A stretch of DNA of 64,000 nucleotides from Rhizobium sp. CB3090 (GCF_029714285.1 NZ_CP121663.1:248001-312000); one strand, 5' to 3'; shown: positions 55,492 through 64,000, numbered from the stretch's first letter. The notes: generated by a model from the letters alone, not told the origin. Made by a program: numbers and translations.

Positions 55492-56736
55492 TCATGCCAC
55501 CTGCAACAGAGGCTTCTTCACGCCGTCGAGTCGATCGATCATGAAGTTGGAATACCATTCAACGAACTGCATGACGCCATTTTCGTCTTCCGGCGAGTAG
55601 GGGCCGGGTTCGTAAGCGGGCGAGCGGATGCCGAAGGCATTTTCTTCAACAATCCGACGGTCCTGATCGTTCGTCTCGGTCCAGACATGCGTAAGCTCAT
55701 CAAGGCGGTAGTCGACGCCTTCGACCGCATCCTTGTTGACGAGCCATTTGGTCGTGACCTGCGTCCGTTCCGGCCCGAGCGGCAAAACGCGGAAGGTGAC
55801 CGCGTGGTCTGCGAGCACGTGGTTCCAGGTGGTAGGATAGTGGAAGAGCAGGAGCGTGCCGATACCGCTTTCCAGCATGTCGTTGGCGAGCGGACGCTGC
55901 ACTGCACGGGCACCTGACATGGTATAGCTCTCGGCGTTTTGGATGAGCGGCATGCGTGCGGCACGGAATTGGCCGGTCGGCGAGATGCGGAATTCGCTCG
56001 GAAGTCCCGCTGCCTCGCACTTAGCCCAGTGCTCGGCGATGACCGGATCATCCTTGGCACCCTGCACGCCGGTAGCACTTGGCGCCTCCGGATAAGTGCG
56101 GCAAAGTTCCGGGTGATTGGCGGCGCAGTGATAGCACTCGCGATTGTTTTCCCAGACGAGCTTCCAATTGCCTTTCTCGATGATCGTGCTTTCGAAAGCG
56201 ACCTTCGTTTCGCCGAGACGATGTCGTGCAAGGTAGGGCTCGACGGTATCTCGGAAGGGCGCGAAATCCGGTGCCTGGTCGGCAAGGCAGATGAAGATGT
56301 ATCCGCCGACGGTCTGGCAATGGATCGGCTTCAGGCCATGTTGGCTCTTGTCGAAATCCTCGGCCATATGGCGGGCGAACAGCAGGCTGCCATCCAGCTC
56401 ATAGGTCCACTGGTGATAGGGACAAACAAGTTTCGCCGACGAGCCCCTGTCTTGCGCACAGACGCGCGAGCCGCGATGGCGACAGGAATTGTGCAGCGCG
56501 TGGATTGTTCCATTCCGGTCGCGGGTGACAACGACGGAATAGTCGCCGACCTGCGCCGTGAAATAATTGCCGGCCTTGGGGATTTCGCAGTCGTGACCGA
56601 TGAACAGCCAGTCGCGATACCAGATGGTCTCCAAGTCGAGCTTGTAATAGTCGGGATCGGTGTAAAAAGCCTGCTCGAGGCTGTAACCTTGGCGCCGGTT
56701 CTTGAGCTTGCGGAGCACGTCGCTGGCAGTATCCAT
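55492..56736 (-). CDS. gbcA: Glycine betaine monooxygenase, Rieske oxygenase subunit
   Basis: 414 residues. The Rieske cluster ligands are Cys85-x-His87 and Cys105-x2-His108 (NSCRHRGSRVC; CPYHQWTY), and the mononuclear iron site is NNRECYHCAANHPELC with His203 and His208. The C-terminal catalytic domain ends near VEWYSNFMIDRL. Known reaction: oxidative N-demethylation of glycine betaine to dimethylglycine and formaldehyde. The start at 56736 (MDTASDVLRKLKN) fits the family; the frame continues to 57048 but the extension is unlike the family. It is transcribed with gbcB and preceded by a long leader after the choXWV genes. Related stachydrine demethylases are an alternative. Confidence 0.87.
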   Translation of the reverse strand: MDTASDVLRKLKNRRQGYSLEQAFYTDPDYYKLDLETIWYRDWLFIGHDCEIPKAGNYFTAQVGDYSVVVTRDRNGTIHALHNSCRHRGSRVCAQDRGSSAKLVCPYHQWTYELDGSLLFARHMAEDFDKSQHGLKPIHCQTVGGYIFICLADQAPDFAPFRDTVEPYLARHRLGETKVAFESTIIEKGNWKLVWENNRECYHCAANHPELCRTYPEAPSATGVQGAKDDPVIAEHWAKCEAAGLPSEFRISPTGQFRAARMPLIQNAESYTMSGARAVQRPLANDMLESGIGTLLLFHYPTTWNHVLADHAVTFRVLPLGPERTQVTTKWLVNKDAVEGVDYRLDELTHVWTETNDQDRRIVEENAFGIRSPAYEPGPYSPEDENGVMQFVEWYSNFMIDRLDGVKKPLLQVA

Positions 56737-57377
56737 TCTCTTGATCCCCAAAGGGACTGTTGGATGGCATCGTCGGCATCGATACCGCAAAGCGGTACCC
56801 CCGCCTGATCGCCCATCGCAATCAGTCGTTTCATTTTTCGTCTCGAACTGGCTTCCGGGCTTCAGAACTGTCCGTTCGGACTTCGACAGGCCTTCCGAGG
56901 CAAACAGCCAGTGGAACTTTGTCGATATTCGCTCTGCTACCGTTACGAGGGCGGCGGCGAAGGTCGCCGGCTTTCCAATTATCCGCATCACCGTTCGATG
57001 CCGCACCCGAGAACGGCTTGAACATAACGCATCGCTTAACGCGCCCAAGCGTGCATCGCGACATTTGTGTCGCAGATTGAATATGGCGCATAGATTTAAA
57101 AAGAGCGCCCGCTTGGTGCGGTTTTTAAGCGCAACTCGTCGGCTGCACGAAAGACGCTGATGCTACTTTCAGAATGGTTGGCAAGCTGGATCTCTTCGGA
57201 AAGGGCCGGTTATTTTTCCGATATTCAAACAGTCGGAATTTGGTCGCGTCTCGGCCAACGACGTTTCGCAGATGGTGCGCTTGCTCACCTATCCGCCTTA
57301 TTTAAGGGTTCAAGCCAATATGGCTAACCAGGTGGCTACAGGCGAAACTACAATCCGCCTGCGCCCAGACTTGGTCG
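56737..57377. other. Long intergenic region between choV and gbcA
   Basis: 641 bp between the choV stop (57378) and the gbcA start, both read leftward. No open frame here has family resemblance or a good ribosome site. A small inverted repeat GTCCG-TT-CGGAC is at 56870-56881. It most likely holds a separate gbcAB promoter and regulator sites, since the intervals between the choXWV genes are 99 bp or less. Confidence 0.45.
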
Positions 57378-58415
57378 TTAGTGCGAATTGACCATGGCCG
57401 TCGCCAGCTGGCGAAAATTCACGACTCCAAGCGGTTGACCCGTTGGTGCGACGACATGAACCTCTCCGTCAGGGGAAGAGCATAACAAGCGCACCGCTTC
57501 TTCAACTGTGGTGCCTGCTGCGATCGTTGGCCTGCCAGTCGGGGCTGCCGATGGTAGTGGCATCATGATAGCCTCGACCTGAACGACGCGCCCTCTGTTG
57601 ACCTCTTTTACGAAATTGGCGACGTATTCGTCGGCCGGCCGCAGGACGATATCCTGGCTGGTACCCTGCTGGATGACTTCGCCGTCGCGCAGGATCGCGA
57701 TCTGATCGCCGAGACGAAGCGCCTCGTCGAGGTCATGGGTGATGAAGACGATGGTTTTCTTGATCTCCTTCTGCAGATCCAGAAGAACCGTCTGCATGTC
57801 CATGCGGATCAGCGGATCGAGAGCCGAATAGGCCTCGTCCATCAGAAGAACGGGGGCGTCGTTGGCAAGCGCTCGGGCGAGGCCGACGCGCTGCTGCATG
57901 CCGCCCGAAAGCTGGTTGGGATATTTTTTCTCAAATCCCTTGAGGCCGACGCGCTCCAGCCAATTCATGGCAATGACAACGCTCTTCGCCCGGTCCATGC
58001 CCTGCACTTCGAGGCCGTAAACGGTGTTGTCGAGCACATTGCGATGAGGAAGGAGCGCGAACTTCTGGAACACCATTGCTGTCTGATGCCTGCGGAATTG
58101 CCGAAGCTTATCCGCATTCATCTTCACGATGTCGACGCCGTCCACCAGCATTTCACCGGCCGTTGGGTCGATGAGGCGATTGATATGCCGGATCAAGGTG
58201 GACTTGCCCGAGCCGGAAAGCCCCATGATGACCTGGATGCATCCCGAAGGAATTTCGAGGTTGATGTCCTTCAGCCCCAGAACGTGGCCATGCTTCTCAT
58301 TGAGATCCGCTTTGGTCAGGCCGTTCTGAACGGCCTCGATATGGGCTTTGGGATTGGGTCCAAAGATCTTGTAGAGATGGCGGACCTTGATGCCGCCGAA
58401 ATGATGATCAGCCAT
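57378..58415 (-). CDS. choV: Betaine/choline ABC transporter ATP-binding protein (ProV type)
   Basis: 345 residues from the ATG at 58415, of the ProV/OpuAA type: the N-terminal extension (VRHLYKIFGPNPKAHIEAVQNGLTKADL) typical of quaternary-amine transporters, Walker [19 protein letters not shown]-loop MVFQKFALLPHRNVL, signature LSGGMQQRVGLARAL, Walker B VLLMDEAYSALDP, H-loop ITHDLDEAL, and a single CBS-like C-terminal segment (GTTVEEAVRLLCSSPDGEVHVV). The start overlaps the permease stop by 8 nt. It energises betaine or choline uptake. The choline-specific ChoV name is by analogy; betaine fits the gbc neighbours better. Confidence 0.87.
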   Translation of the reverse strand: MADHHFGGIKVRHLYKIFGPNPKAHIEAVQNGLTKADLNEKHGHVLGLKDINLEIPSGCIQVIMGLSGSGKSTLIRHINRLIDPTAGEMLVDGVDIVKMNADKLRQFRRHQTAMVFQKFALLPHRNVLDNTVYGLEVQGMDRAKSVVIAMNWLERVGLKGFEKKYPNQLSGGMQQRVGLARALANDAPVLLMDEAYSALDPLIRMDMQTVLLDLQKEIKKTIVFITHDLDEALRLGDQIAILRDGEVIQQGTSQDIVLRPADEYVANFVKEVNRGRVVQVEAIMMPLPSAAPTGRPTIAAGTTVEEAVRLLCSSPDGEVHVVAPTGQPLGVVNFRQLATAMVNSH

Positions 58416-59295
58416 GGACGGTCTCCCGGTGTTTCTGGATTCTCTTGCCATAGGCCTGGCTCACACGGTCGAAGATGATGGCAATGCCGACGATCGCGAG
58501 GCCATTGAAAATACCGAGCGTGAAATACTGGTTGGCAATGGCCTTCAGAACCGGCTGACCGAGTCCCTGAACGCCGATCATCGAGGCAATGACGACCATC
58601 GCCAAAGCCATCATGATCGTCTGGTTGATACCGGCCATGATGGTGGGGAGGGCGAGCGGCAATTGCACCTTGAAAAGCTTCTGCCAGTTGGACGATCCAA
58701 AAGCATCGGCGGCCTCGAGAACGTCCTTGTCGACAAGGCGAATGCCAAGGTCAGTAAGTCTGATCATCGGCGGAATGGCATAGATGACCACGGCGATGAG
58801 GCCCGGCACTTTGCCGATCCCGAGCAACATGACCACGGGGATGAGATAGACGAAACTCGGCATCGTCTGCATGACGTCGAGGATGGGGTTGACCACCTTC
58901 TGTATGCGATCGGAGCGGGACATGATGATGCCCATCGGAATGCCGATGGCGATCGACAGCAGGGTGCACACGAAGATCATGGAGACCGTCCGCATGGTGT
59001 CGTCCCACATGTCGAAATAGCCGATCAGCAGGAGCGTCACGAGACAGCCGACGACGATTTTCATGCTTCGGCTTGCTGCCCAGGCGACCGCAAGAATGAT
59101 CAGGGTGATGATCGGCCACGGCGTTTGCGTCATGAAACGATCGGCCGCGATCAGAAAGTGCTGCAGCGGAGAGAAAAAGCTTTCGATCGCGTCGCCATAG
59201 CCGCGGGTGAATGTTCGAAACGCTTCGTCGATACCCTTCTTCAGGCTGGCGAGTGTTTCATCGTTCATGTGTGGAAATTGGTAAAACCATTCCAT
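58408..59295 (-). CDS. choW: Betaine/choline ABC transporter permease (ProW type)
   Basis: 295 residues with an N-terminal hydrophilic region of about 65 residues, then about six membrane spans and the OpuAB/ProW block MQTMPSFVYLIPVVMLLGIGKVPGLIAVVIYAIPPMIRLTDLGIRLVDKDVLEAADAFGSSNWQKLFKVQLPLALPTIMAGINQTIMMALAMVVIASMIG. This is characteristic of glycine betaine/proline permeases. It overlaps choV and is separated from the binding-protein gene by 99 bp containing a hairpin. Confidence 0.9.
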   Translation of the reverse strand: MEWFYQFPHMNDETLASLKKGIDEAFRTFTRGYGDAIESFFSPLQHFLIAADRFMTQTPWPIITLIILAVAWAASRSMKIVVGCLVTLLLIGYFDMWDDTMRTVSMIFVCTLLSIAIGIPMGIIMSRSDRIQKVVNPILDVMQTMPSFVYLIPVVMLLGIGKVPGLIAVVIYAIPPMIRLTDLGIRLVDKDVLEAADAFGSSNWQKLFKVQLPLALPTIMAGINQTIMMALAMVVIASMIGVQGLGQPVLKAIANQYFTLGIFNGLAIVGIAIIFDRVSQAYGKRIQKHRETVHG

Positions 59296-59359
59296 TCGGT
59301 TCCCCTTTTTTAAAAAAGAAGCCGTGGCAAGTCTTTTTGATTTTATCGGCAGCTAGGAA

Positions 59360-59382
59360 GCGGTGCGCTTTTTGCGCACCGC
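59360..59382 (-). terminator. Intra-operon hairpin between binding protein and permease genes
   Basis: GCGGTGCGC-ttttt-GCGCACCGC is a perfect 9-bp stem with a 5-nt loop in the 99-bp gap between choX and choW. There is no T-run after it on the minus strand, so it probably stabilises the upstream binding-protein message or attenuates read-through rather than ending transcription. Confidence 0.65.
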
Positions 59383-59394
59383 ATGATTTTGCGA

Positions 59395-60396
59395 TTACAA
59401 CGAAGCTTCGATTTTCTTTGCCGCTTCCGGCGAAACCCACTTCGTCCAGACGTCCTTGTTTTCCTTCAGGAAGTGCTTGGCACCGTCTTCGCCCGTTGCC
59501 TGATTGTCGGTCATCCAGGCCATCAGCTTGTTGACGGTGTCATTGCTCCAGGAGCGCTTCTTGAGGTAGTCGAGCACATCCGGGCCGGCCTTTTCGGAGA
59601 AGGACTTCGCAACCAGAGTTACGACGTGATCGACCGGCCATGCATTCGGCTTCGGGTCGGGGCAGTCAGCCACGGTGTTGCAGCGCTTCCATTCGGCCGC
59701 ATCGGCAGGCACGCCCGCATCGAGCTTCACCATCGCATATTTGCCGAGAAGAGCGGTCGGTGCCCAATAGTAGCCCACCCAGCCTTCCTTGCGCTCATAG
59801 GCCTTGGCGATCGAGCCGTCGAGGCCCGCCGCAGAACCGGTGTCGACCAGCGTGAAGCCAGCCTTTTCCGCATTGAAGGCCTTATAATATTGCGAGGTGA
59901 CGATCGTGCCGCCCCAGCCCTGCGGGCCGTTGAAAATGGCACCCTTCTTGGCGTCTTCCGGATCGGGGAAGAGTTCGGGATGCTTCAGCATGTCCGGGAT
60001 TGTCTTGATGTCCGGATGAGCGTCGGCGACATATTTCGGGATCCACCATCCCTGTACACCGCCGTCGGGGAGGGACGTGCCGGCGACAACCAGCTTGCCT
60101 TCTTCCGTGCCCTTCTTGACGACTTCGGGAAGAAGATCGATCCAGGCTTCCGGCGCGATATCCGGCTGGCCCTTTTCAGCCATGGAGGTGATCGTCGGGA
60201 CCGTGTCGCCGACGGTGATCTCGGCGCTGCAGCCATATCCTTCATTTAGAATGATCTTGTCGAGGTTCGAGAGAACCTCCGCGCTTTGCCAGTTCATGCT
60301 GGCGATGGTGACGCTCCCGCATTCTGCGGCGCTTGCAATCGAAGCTCCGCCGAGCAGGCCAAACATCAGGCATGTGGACGCAAGTAGTTTTTTCAT
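59395..60396 (-). CDS. choX: Betaine/choline periplasmic binding protein (ProX/OpuAC type)
   Basis: 333 residues from the ATG at 60396. The signal peptide is MKKLLASTCLMFGLLGGASIASA, cleaved before AECGSVT. Mature motifs of quaternary-amine binders follow: VTIASMNWQSAEVLSNLDKIILNEGYGCSAEI, PDIAPEAWIDLLPEVV, GVQGWWIPKYVADAHPDIKTI, NGPQGWGGTIVTSQYYKAFNAEKAGF and EGWVGYYWAPTALLGKYAMVKLD; the conserved tryptophans could form an aromatic box for the quaternary ammonium group. It is the first gene of the choXWV set, with a GGGAG-type site upstream. Choline or glycine betaine is the likely ligand; gbcAB nearby favours betaine. Confidence 0.87.
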   Translation of the reverse strand: MKKLLASTCLMFGLLGGASIASAAECGSVTIASMNWQSAEVLSNLDKIILNEGYGCSAEITVGDTVPTITSMAEKGQPDIAPEAWIDLLPEVVKKGTEEGKLVVAGTSLPDGGVQGWWIPKYVADAHPDIKTIPDMLKHPELFPDPEDAKKGAIFNGPQGWGGTIVTSQYYKAFNAEKAGFTLVDTGSAAGLDGSIAKAYERKEGWVGYYWAPTALLGKYAMVKLDAGVPADAAEWKRCNTVADCPDPKPNAWPVDHVVTLVAKSFSEKAGPDVLDYLKKRSWSNDTVNKLMAWMTDNQATGEDGAKHFLKENKDVWTKWVSPEAAKKIEASL

Positions 60397-60492
60397 TATC
60401 GCTCCCTCATTTTGCGGCATGTCTTGGACGAGCGGGTTGCGCCGCGTAAACCCGCTTCAACGGCTAGCAGGAGCTCCTCCTCCTGCGCTAGT

Positions 60493-60598
60493 CTAGAGCG
60501 GTCCAGCGTTTCACGGAATCGCTTTCCCGCTCTATCTCCTTGTTTTTACGCAATTCCGGACGGAAAACCGCTTCGCACTTTTCCTGGAATTGCTCTAA
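60493..60598. repeat. Mosaic intergenic palindromic repeat (RIME-like), copy 4
   Basis: About 106 bp upstream of choX. It has modules AGAGCGGTCC...(GGATCGCTTTCCC-type arm)...GCTCT and CAATTCCGG...CTGGAATTG with an ATCTCCTTGTTTTTACG linker, that is, the reverse complement of the copy at 52473 with a few differences. It sits in the choX promoter region, so it may affect its expression. Confidence 0.75.
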
Positions 60599-61061
60599 AG
60601 CTCCTGATGCGCCGGTGAACGGCAGCAAGCCTCGAGACTATACTGGTGTTCGCCGGACTGAATTATATTGGAAGTCGGGTCACCCTCGTTGTCGCGTGCC
60701 AAGACCTGCTGGATTGATGCTGCTGTTAGGGACAAATGCTCAACCAGCCCGCAAAGGGCATCAGGTTGCTCGAAAGCTGGGCACTCTATGCTGGCCATCA
60801 TTGAAAGGGTAACTGACCTTTCGCACGTCGACGAATGTGGATCACCGCTCATGCCAGTCATATATACTCTGTGTTTGAAACAAATAGGATGTTTGCGACG
60901 ATCGGGTGGTTATTTCGAGACAGTGACAGCAAAACAAGCAACAAGAATTATTCGGAGACACCAGCATCGCTTGGCGCTGCCGAGATGTGGCTGCGCCAAG
61001 CAATTGCTTCGATGAATGCCGTCAAAGTGACGGTACTTATGCACTGTTTCAGATCAAGCGC
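60599..61061. other. Intergenic region, no recognisable gene
   Basis: 463 bp between the mosaic repeat and the end of the flavoprotein gene (61062). Short open frames on both strands lack family motifs, ribosome sites and codon-position bias. It should contain the choX promoter and the terminator of the flavoprotein gene, neither of which I can place exactly. Confidence 0.4.
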
Positions 61062-63623
61062 TTAGCTTTTCGGCTTCAGGCTTTCAGGATCATAGATCGG
61101 CTTGTAACCAACACCGACCACCTCGACCGGATAGGTCTCGGCGAAATATTCGATGTTCAGCTTGCGACCTTCCTGGCAATAGCTCCACGGCAGATAGGCG
61201 AGCGCAATATTCTTACCGATGGTTGGGCCAAAAGCGATCGAGGTCGTGTAGGAGCGGCGGCCGAGTTCGTCCACCAGCACCTCGCCGGTCTCCGGGTCCA
61301 TGACCGGGAGGTTGCCGAGCGGATAGCGGGCGATACCCTTGCTGTCGACATTGTCGGTCATGACGAGGGTGCAGAGCACGGCCGGCTGATGGTCGCGCGC
61401 CTTGTACTCCAGATGTTTCGCCTTGCCGCGGAAGTCGGCTTCCTTGACCTTCGGGCGGGCGAGGTCGCATTCGAGCAGGTTGTACTGGGTCAGAAGATCT
61501 GCGTTCTGCAGGCGCAGGCTTTTTTCCATGCGGCGCGAGTTTGCATATGTTTCGACGCCGAAGGCCATGACACCCGTTGCACGGAGCGCATCCCAGACGG
61601 CAAGGCCATCCTCGTATGCCATGTGCAGTTCCCAGCCCTGCTCGCCGACATAAGAGATGCGGAAGGCAGTGACCCGCTTGCCCGCGATCTCGATAGGCTT
61701 GATCGCTGCAAAGGCGAAGTTCTCGGGGTCGAGCCCCGCCGGATCGGCAACGACCTTCTTCAGCGTGGCGCGGGCGTTCGGACCCCAGATGCCGATGGTG
61801 ACGAACTTCTCGGAGACGTCCGTGACGGTGACGTCGAAGCCCTTATCCTCGGCAATACGTTTTATGTAGTGGAAATCGCGCGGACCAGCGTCGGCTCCGT
61901 CGATCACGCGGCAACGATCGGCCATGCGAATGACCGTCAAGTCGGCGCGCACCATGCCCTCGTCGTCGAGGAAGTGGGTATAGATGCCCTTGCCGATATT
62001 GGCGTCGCCGCCGATCTTTGCGGCGCAGACCCATTCCATAAGTTCGACATGGTCAGGCCCTTCGACGTCGAACATGTAGAAATGGCTGAGATTGACGATG
62101 CCGCAGTCCTCGCTCATCGCCAGATGCTCGGCATTGGAGACGCGCCAGAAGTGGCGATTGTCCCATTCGTTTTCGCGAACCGGAACCCGGTCGCCATACT
62201 TCTCCAGCAGATGTTCGTTGGCGGCGTAGCCGTGAGCACGCTCCCAACCGCCCAGCTCCATGAAATAGCCGCCAAGCTCCTTTTCGCGCTCGTAGAAAGG
62301 CGAGCGCTTGACGTTGCGGCCCGAGGCATAAGGTTCGCGCGTGTGGACCGCCGGGAAATAGATCTTCTGCGCGGCTTCGTAGCAGCGGCCTTCGATAAAT
62401 TTCTCTTCGAGCTGGTGCGGGTAGAAGCGCGAATAGTCGATGCTGGCGTGGTCGATCTCGGTGCGACCATCGGTCATCCAGTCGGCAATCAACTTGCCGT
62501 AACCGGGACCGTCCTTGACCCAGATGGCGACACAGTACCAGAGGCCGCGCACCTTCTGGCTCTCGCCACACGACGGGCCGCCGGCGGCGGATACCTGCAG
62601 GAGACCGTTGAACGAGTGGCCCTCGTTATAGCCGAGCTCGCCGAGAATTGGCGTCAGCTCCATGGCGCGCTCGAGCGGTTCGAGAATCTGCTCCATGTCC
62701 AGATCGCGCTGCGAGGGCGAGAGGCGCGCCTCGTGTTTTTCGAGCAATTCGCGCGGATGGCACATGCGCGGATTGTCCTTCTCGTAGTAACCCCATTCGA
62801 TCTGACCGCCTTCCGTGGTCTTCGGGTCGCCGGTGTCGCGCATATAGGCGGAGTTGCCCTGATCGCGCAGCAGTGGATAGCCGATTTCCTTGCCCGTGCC
62901 TTCGAATTCGTTGTAGGGGCCGAAGAAGGTGAGGGGGTGGTCGACCGGCATGACGGGCAGATCTTCGCCGACCATTTCGGCGATCAGGCGGCCCCACAGG
63001 CCGGCGCAGACGACGACATGGTCAGCCATGATGGTGCCGCGATGTGTGACGACGCCCTTGATGCGGCCGCCTTCGACGATCAGCGACTTGGCCGGTGTGT
63101 TGCCAAATACTTGAAGCTTGCCGGATTTCTCCGCGGCATCGACCAACTTGCCTGCAACGGTCTGCGAGCGCGGAACGACGAGCCCGGCATCCGGATCGAA
63201 CATGCCGCCCATGACCTGATCTTCCTCGATCAGCGGGAACATCTTCTTGATCTCGGAGGGCGTCACGAGATGGGCGCGGGTGCCAAAGGATTTGGCGGAC
63301 GTCACCTTGCGCTTGATTTCTTCCATCCAGGTATCGTCGCCGGTACGAGCGACTTCGAGACCGCCGATGCGGGCATAGTGGCCCATCTTTTCGAAGAAAT
63401 CGATCGAGTACTGGGTCGTCCAGACCGAGAGATAGTCATGGCTTGTGGTGTAGCAAAAATCCGAGGCATGCGCCGTGGACCCGATGTCAGTAGGGATGCC
63501 CGACTTATCGATGCCAACGATGTTGTCCCAACCGCGTTCGATCAGATGATGCGCGATTGATGCACCAACGATACCTCCGAGGCCGACGATGACTACCCTC
63601 GCTCTTTCGGGAAACGCTGACAT
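61062..63623 (-). CDS. FAD-dependent dimethylglycine/sarcosine dehydrogenase-like protein with GcvT domain
   Basis: 853 residues in the dimethylglycine/sarcosine dehydrogenase arrangement. The N-terminal FAD-binding DAO domain (VVIVGLGGIVGASIAHHLIERG at about residues 9-30, then VVPRSQTVAGKLVDAAEKSG) runs to about residue 420. The C-terminal part is the folate-binding GcvT fold (NLSHFYMFDVEGPDHVELMEWV; TIGIWGPNARATLKKV; RISYVGEQGWELHMAYEDGLAVWDALRATGVMAFGVETYANSRRMEKSLRL; YLPWSY). Known relatives demethylate dimethylglycine or sarcosine, transferring the methyl as 5,10-methylene-THF. With gbcAB and a betaine transporter on the same strand, dimethylglycine is the likely substrate. The exact N-methylated substrate is not proven. 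Confidence 0.87.
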   Translation of the reverse strand: MSAFPERARVVIVGLGGIVGASIAHHLIERGWDNIVGIDKSGIPTDIGSTAHASDFCYTTSHDYLSVWTTQYSIDFFEKMGHYARIGGLEVARTGDDTWMEEIKRKVTSAKSFGTRAHLVTPSEIKKMFPLIEEDQVMGGMFDPDAGLVVPRSQTVAGKLVDAAEKSGKLQVFGNTPAKSLIVEGGRIKGVVTHRGTIMADHVVVCAGLWGRLIAEMVGEDLPVMPVDHPLTFFGPYNEFEGTGKEIGYPLLRDQGNSAYMRDTGDPKTTEGGQIEWGYYEKDNPRMCHPRELLEKHEARLSPSQRDLDMEQILEPLERAMELTPILGELGYNEGHSFNGLLQVSAAGGPSCGESQKVRGLWYCVAIWVKDGPGYGKLIADWMTDGRTEIDHASIDYSRFYPHQLEEKFIEGRCYEAAQKIYFPAVHTREPYASGRNVKRSPFYEREKELGGYFMELGGWERAHGYAANEHLLEKYGDRVPVRENEWDNRHFWRVSNAEHLAMSEDCGIVNLSHFYMFDVEGPDHVELMEWVCAAKIGGDANIGKGIYTHFLDDEGMVRADLTVIRMADRCRVIDGADAGPRDFHYIKRIAEDKGFDVTVTDVSEKFVTIGIWGPNARATLKKVVADPAGLDPENFAFAAIKPIEIAGKRVTAFRISYVGEQGWELHMAYEDGLAVWDALRATGVMAFGVETYANSRRMEKSLRLQNADLLTQYNLLECDLARPKVKEADFRGKAKHLEYKARDHQPAVLCTLVMTDNVDSKGIARYPLGNLPVMDPETGEVLVDELGRRSYTTSIAFGPTIGKNIALAYLPWSYCQEGRKLNIEYFAETYPVEVVGVGYKPIYDPESLKPKS

Positions 63624-63917
63624 TTTTACCCCTCTTCGTTTCTATTGAGGTTGAAATTCACTCTATGATGCCGGGTCTAGCAATGTTTTCGACTGACCAT
63701 GTGACAGAACCCGACAGCAGATGTTCAAAGCGGGCCATCCGAAGCTTACGCGTGATCCCGGTCTCGCCTTTACATACACCTCTCGGGCACGGCCGTTTCT
63801 CACGGGTACTGCAGCACGGCTCACTGCAGGCTAAATGTCACTGTCATTGCAGGGATGCCATCGATTTTCTGCACATTCCGAGCTTCAGCATGAGATTTCC
63901 CGTCGATTTTATGTCTC

Positions 63918-64000
63918 TCACCCCATGCGTTCCGAGGCATAGCTTCCCGGGCTTGCCGGGAAGACGATGGTGCGGTTGCCGTTGAGGAAGGTGCGGTAGT
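63918..64000 (-). CDS. C-terminal end of an unidentified gene (cut by window edge)
   Basis: An open minus-strand frame enters from the right edge and stops at 63918, ending YRTFLNGNRTIVFPASPGSYASERMG. Only 26 residues are visible, too few to assign a family. Strand and position suggest it could belong with the upstream part of the betaine gene group. The 294 bp between it and the flavoprotein start (63624-63917) show no other supported gene. Confidence 0.3.
   Translation of the reverse strand, partial: YRTFLNGNRTIVFPASPGSYASERMG

Noticed and set aside
56737..57048. 104-residue N-terminal extension of gbcA
   Set aside because: The extension has no similarity to Rieske oxygenases and the family N-terminus begins at 56736.
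58414..59313. 299-codon plus-strand frame
   Set aside because: Antisense to the betaine permease; very His/Asp-rich shadow translation.
60987..63560. 857-codon open frame on the plus strand
   Set aside because: It is antisense to the dimethylglycine-dehydrogenase-type gene, whose FAD and GcvT motifs are unmistakable; the plus-strand frame has no family motif and arises from the GC-rich codon pattern.
1..64000. CRISPR arrays, tRNA/rRNA genes, prophage or conjugation genes
   Set aside because: No regularly spaced repeats, cloverleaf-type sequences, or integrase, relaxase or phage structural motifs were noticed when reading both strands; the only mobile element supported is the IS630 copy.

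Overview
The window looks like a catabolic/accessory replicon or island of a rhizobial alphaproteobacterium (Rhizobium or a close relative). Reasons: GC-rich coding sequence; chemoreceptors ending in the rhizobial type of WE(E/D/Q)F tail; a MatB of exactly the rhizobial length; and mosaic palindromic intergenic repeats resembling the Rhizobium RIME elements. No rRNA, tRNA, CRISPR array, phage module or replication origin was seen.

Layout. 1-6.4 kb: a LysR regulator (cut by the window edge) divergent from a DUF1445/D-glutamate-cyclase-like protein, an MFS carrier and a full-length fused 5-oxoprolinase. 6.5-11 kb: a HIT protein, then a decayed zone with remnants of the ugpB-ugpE-ugpC glycerol-3-phosphate ABC operon, an IS630-family element with readable ends, and a broken M20 carbamoylase. 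11-15.8 kb: diaminopropionate ammonia-lyase with a divergent Lrp/AsnC regulator, malonyl-CoA synthetase matB, and an M20 amidohydrolase. 16-35.5 kb: a signalling region with three membrane chemoreceptors, one globin-coupled cytoplasmic chemoreceptor, one cheW, two AraC regulators, a LuxR-type regulator, a GGDEF-EAL protein beside an orphan sugar-binding protein, and a truncated GGDEF gene abutting a dppF fragment.

35.8-42 kb: an L-threonate operon (MFS carrier, ltnD, otnI, otnK, otnC) under a divergent LacI repressor, with three identical 14-bp palindromes in the promoter region. 42.3-48.3 kb: a tightly overlapping cassette of biotin carrier, biotin carboxylase, a second carrier-like protein lacking the biotinyl lysine, KipI/PxpB, KipA/PxpC and a divergent LamB/YcsF (PxpA) protein, then an aminotransferase. 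This reads as a split biotin-dependent urea-carboxylase-like enzyme joined to a PxpA homologue and is the best candidate here for an uncharacterised system. 48.3-54.2 kb: a LysR regulator divergent from a short-chain dehydrogenase, a polar amino-acid ABC transporter and a RraA/HMG-aldolase-like protein. 54.4-63.6 kb: glycine betaine uptake (choXWV type) and demethylation (gbcA/gbcB oxygenase and a dimethylglycine-dehydrogenase-type flavoprotein).

Taken together, the region scavenges small organic solutes (oxoproline/D-glutamate, malonate, threonate, betaine, an amino acid) and carries chemotaxis and c-di-GMP signalling genes. Pseudogenes, one IS element and repeats mark it as an actively rearranging accessory region. 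Functions are assigned by reading protein motifs and family resemblance from memory; no database search was run.
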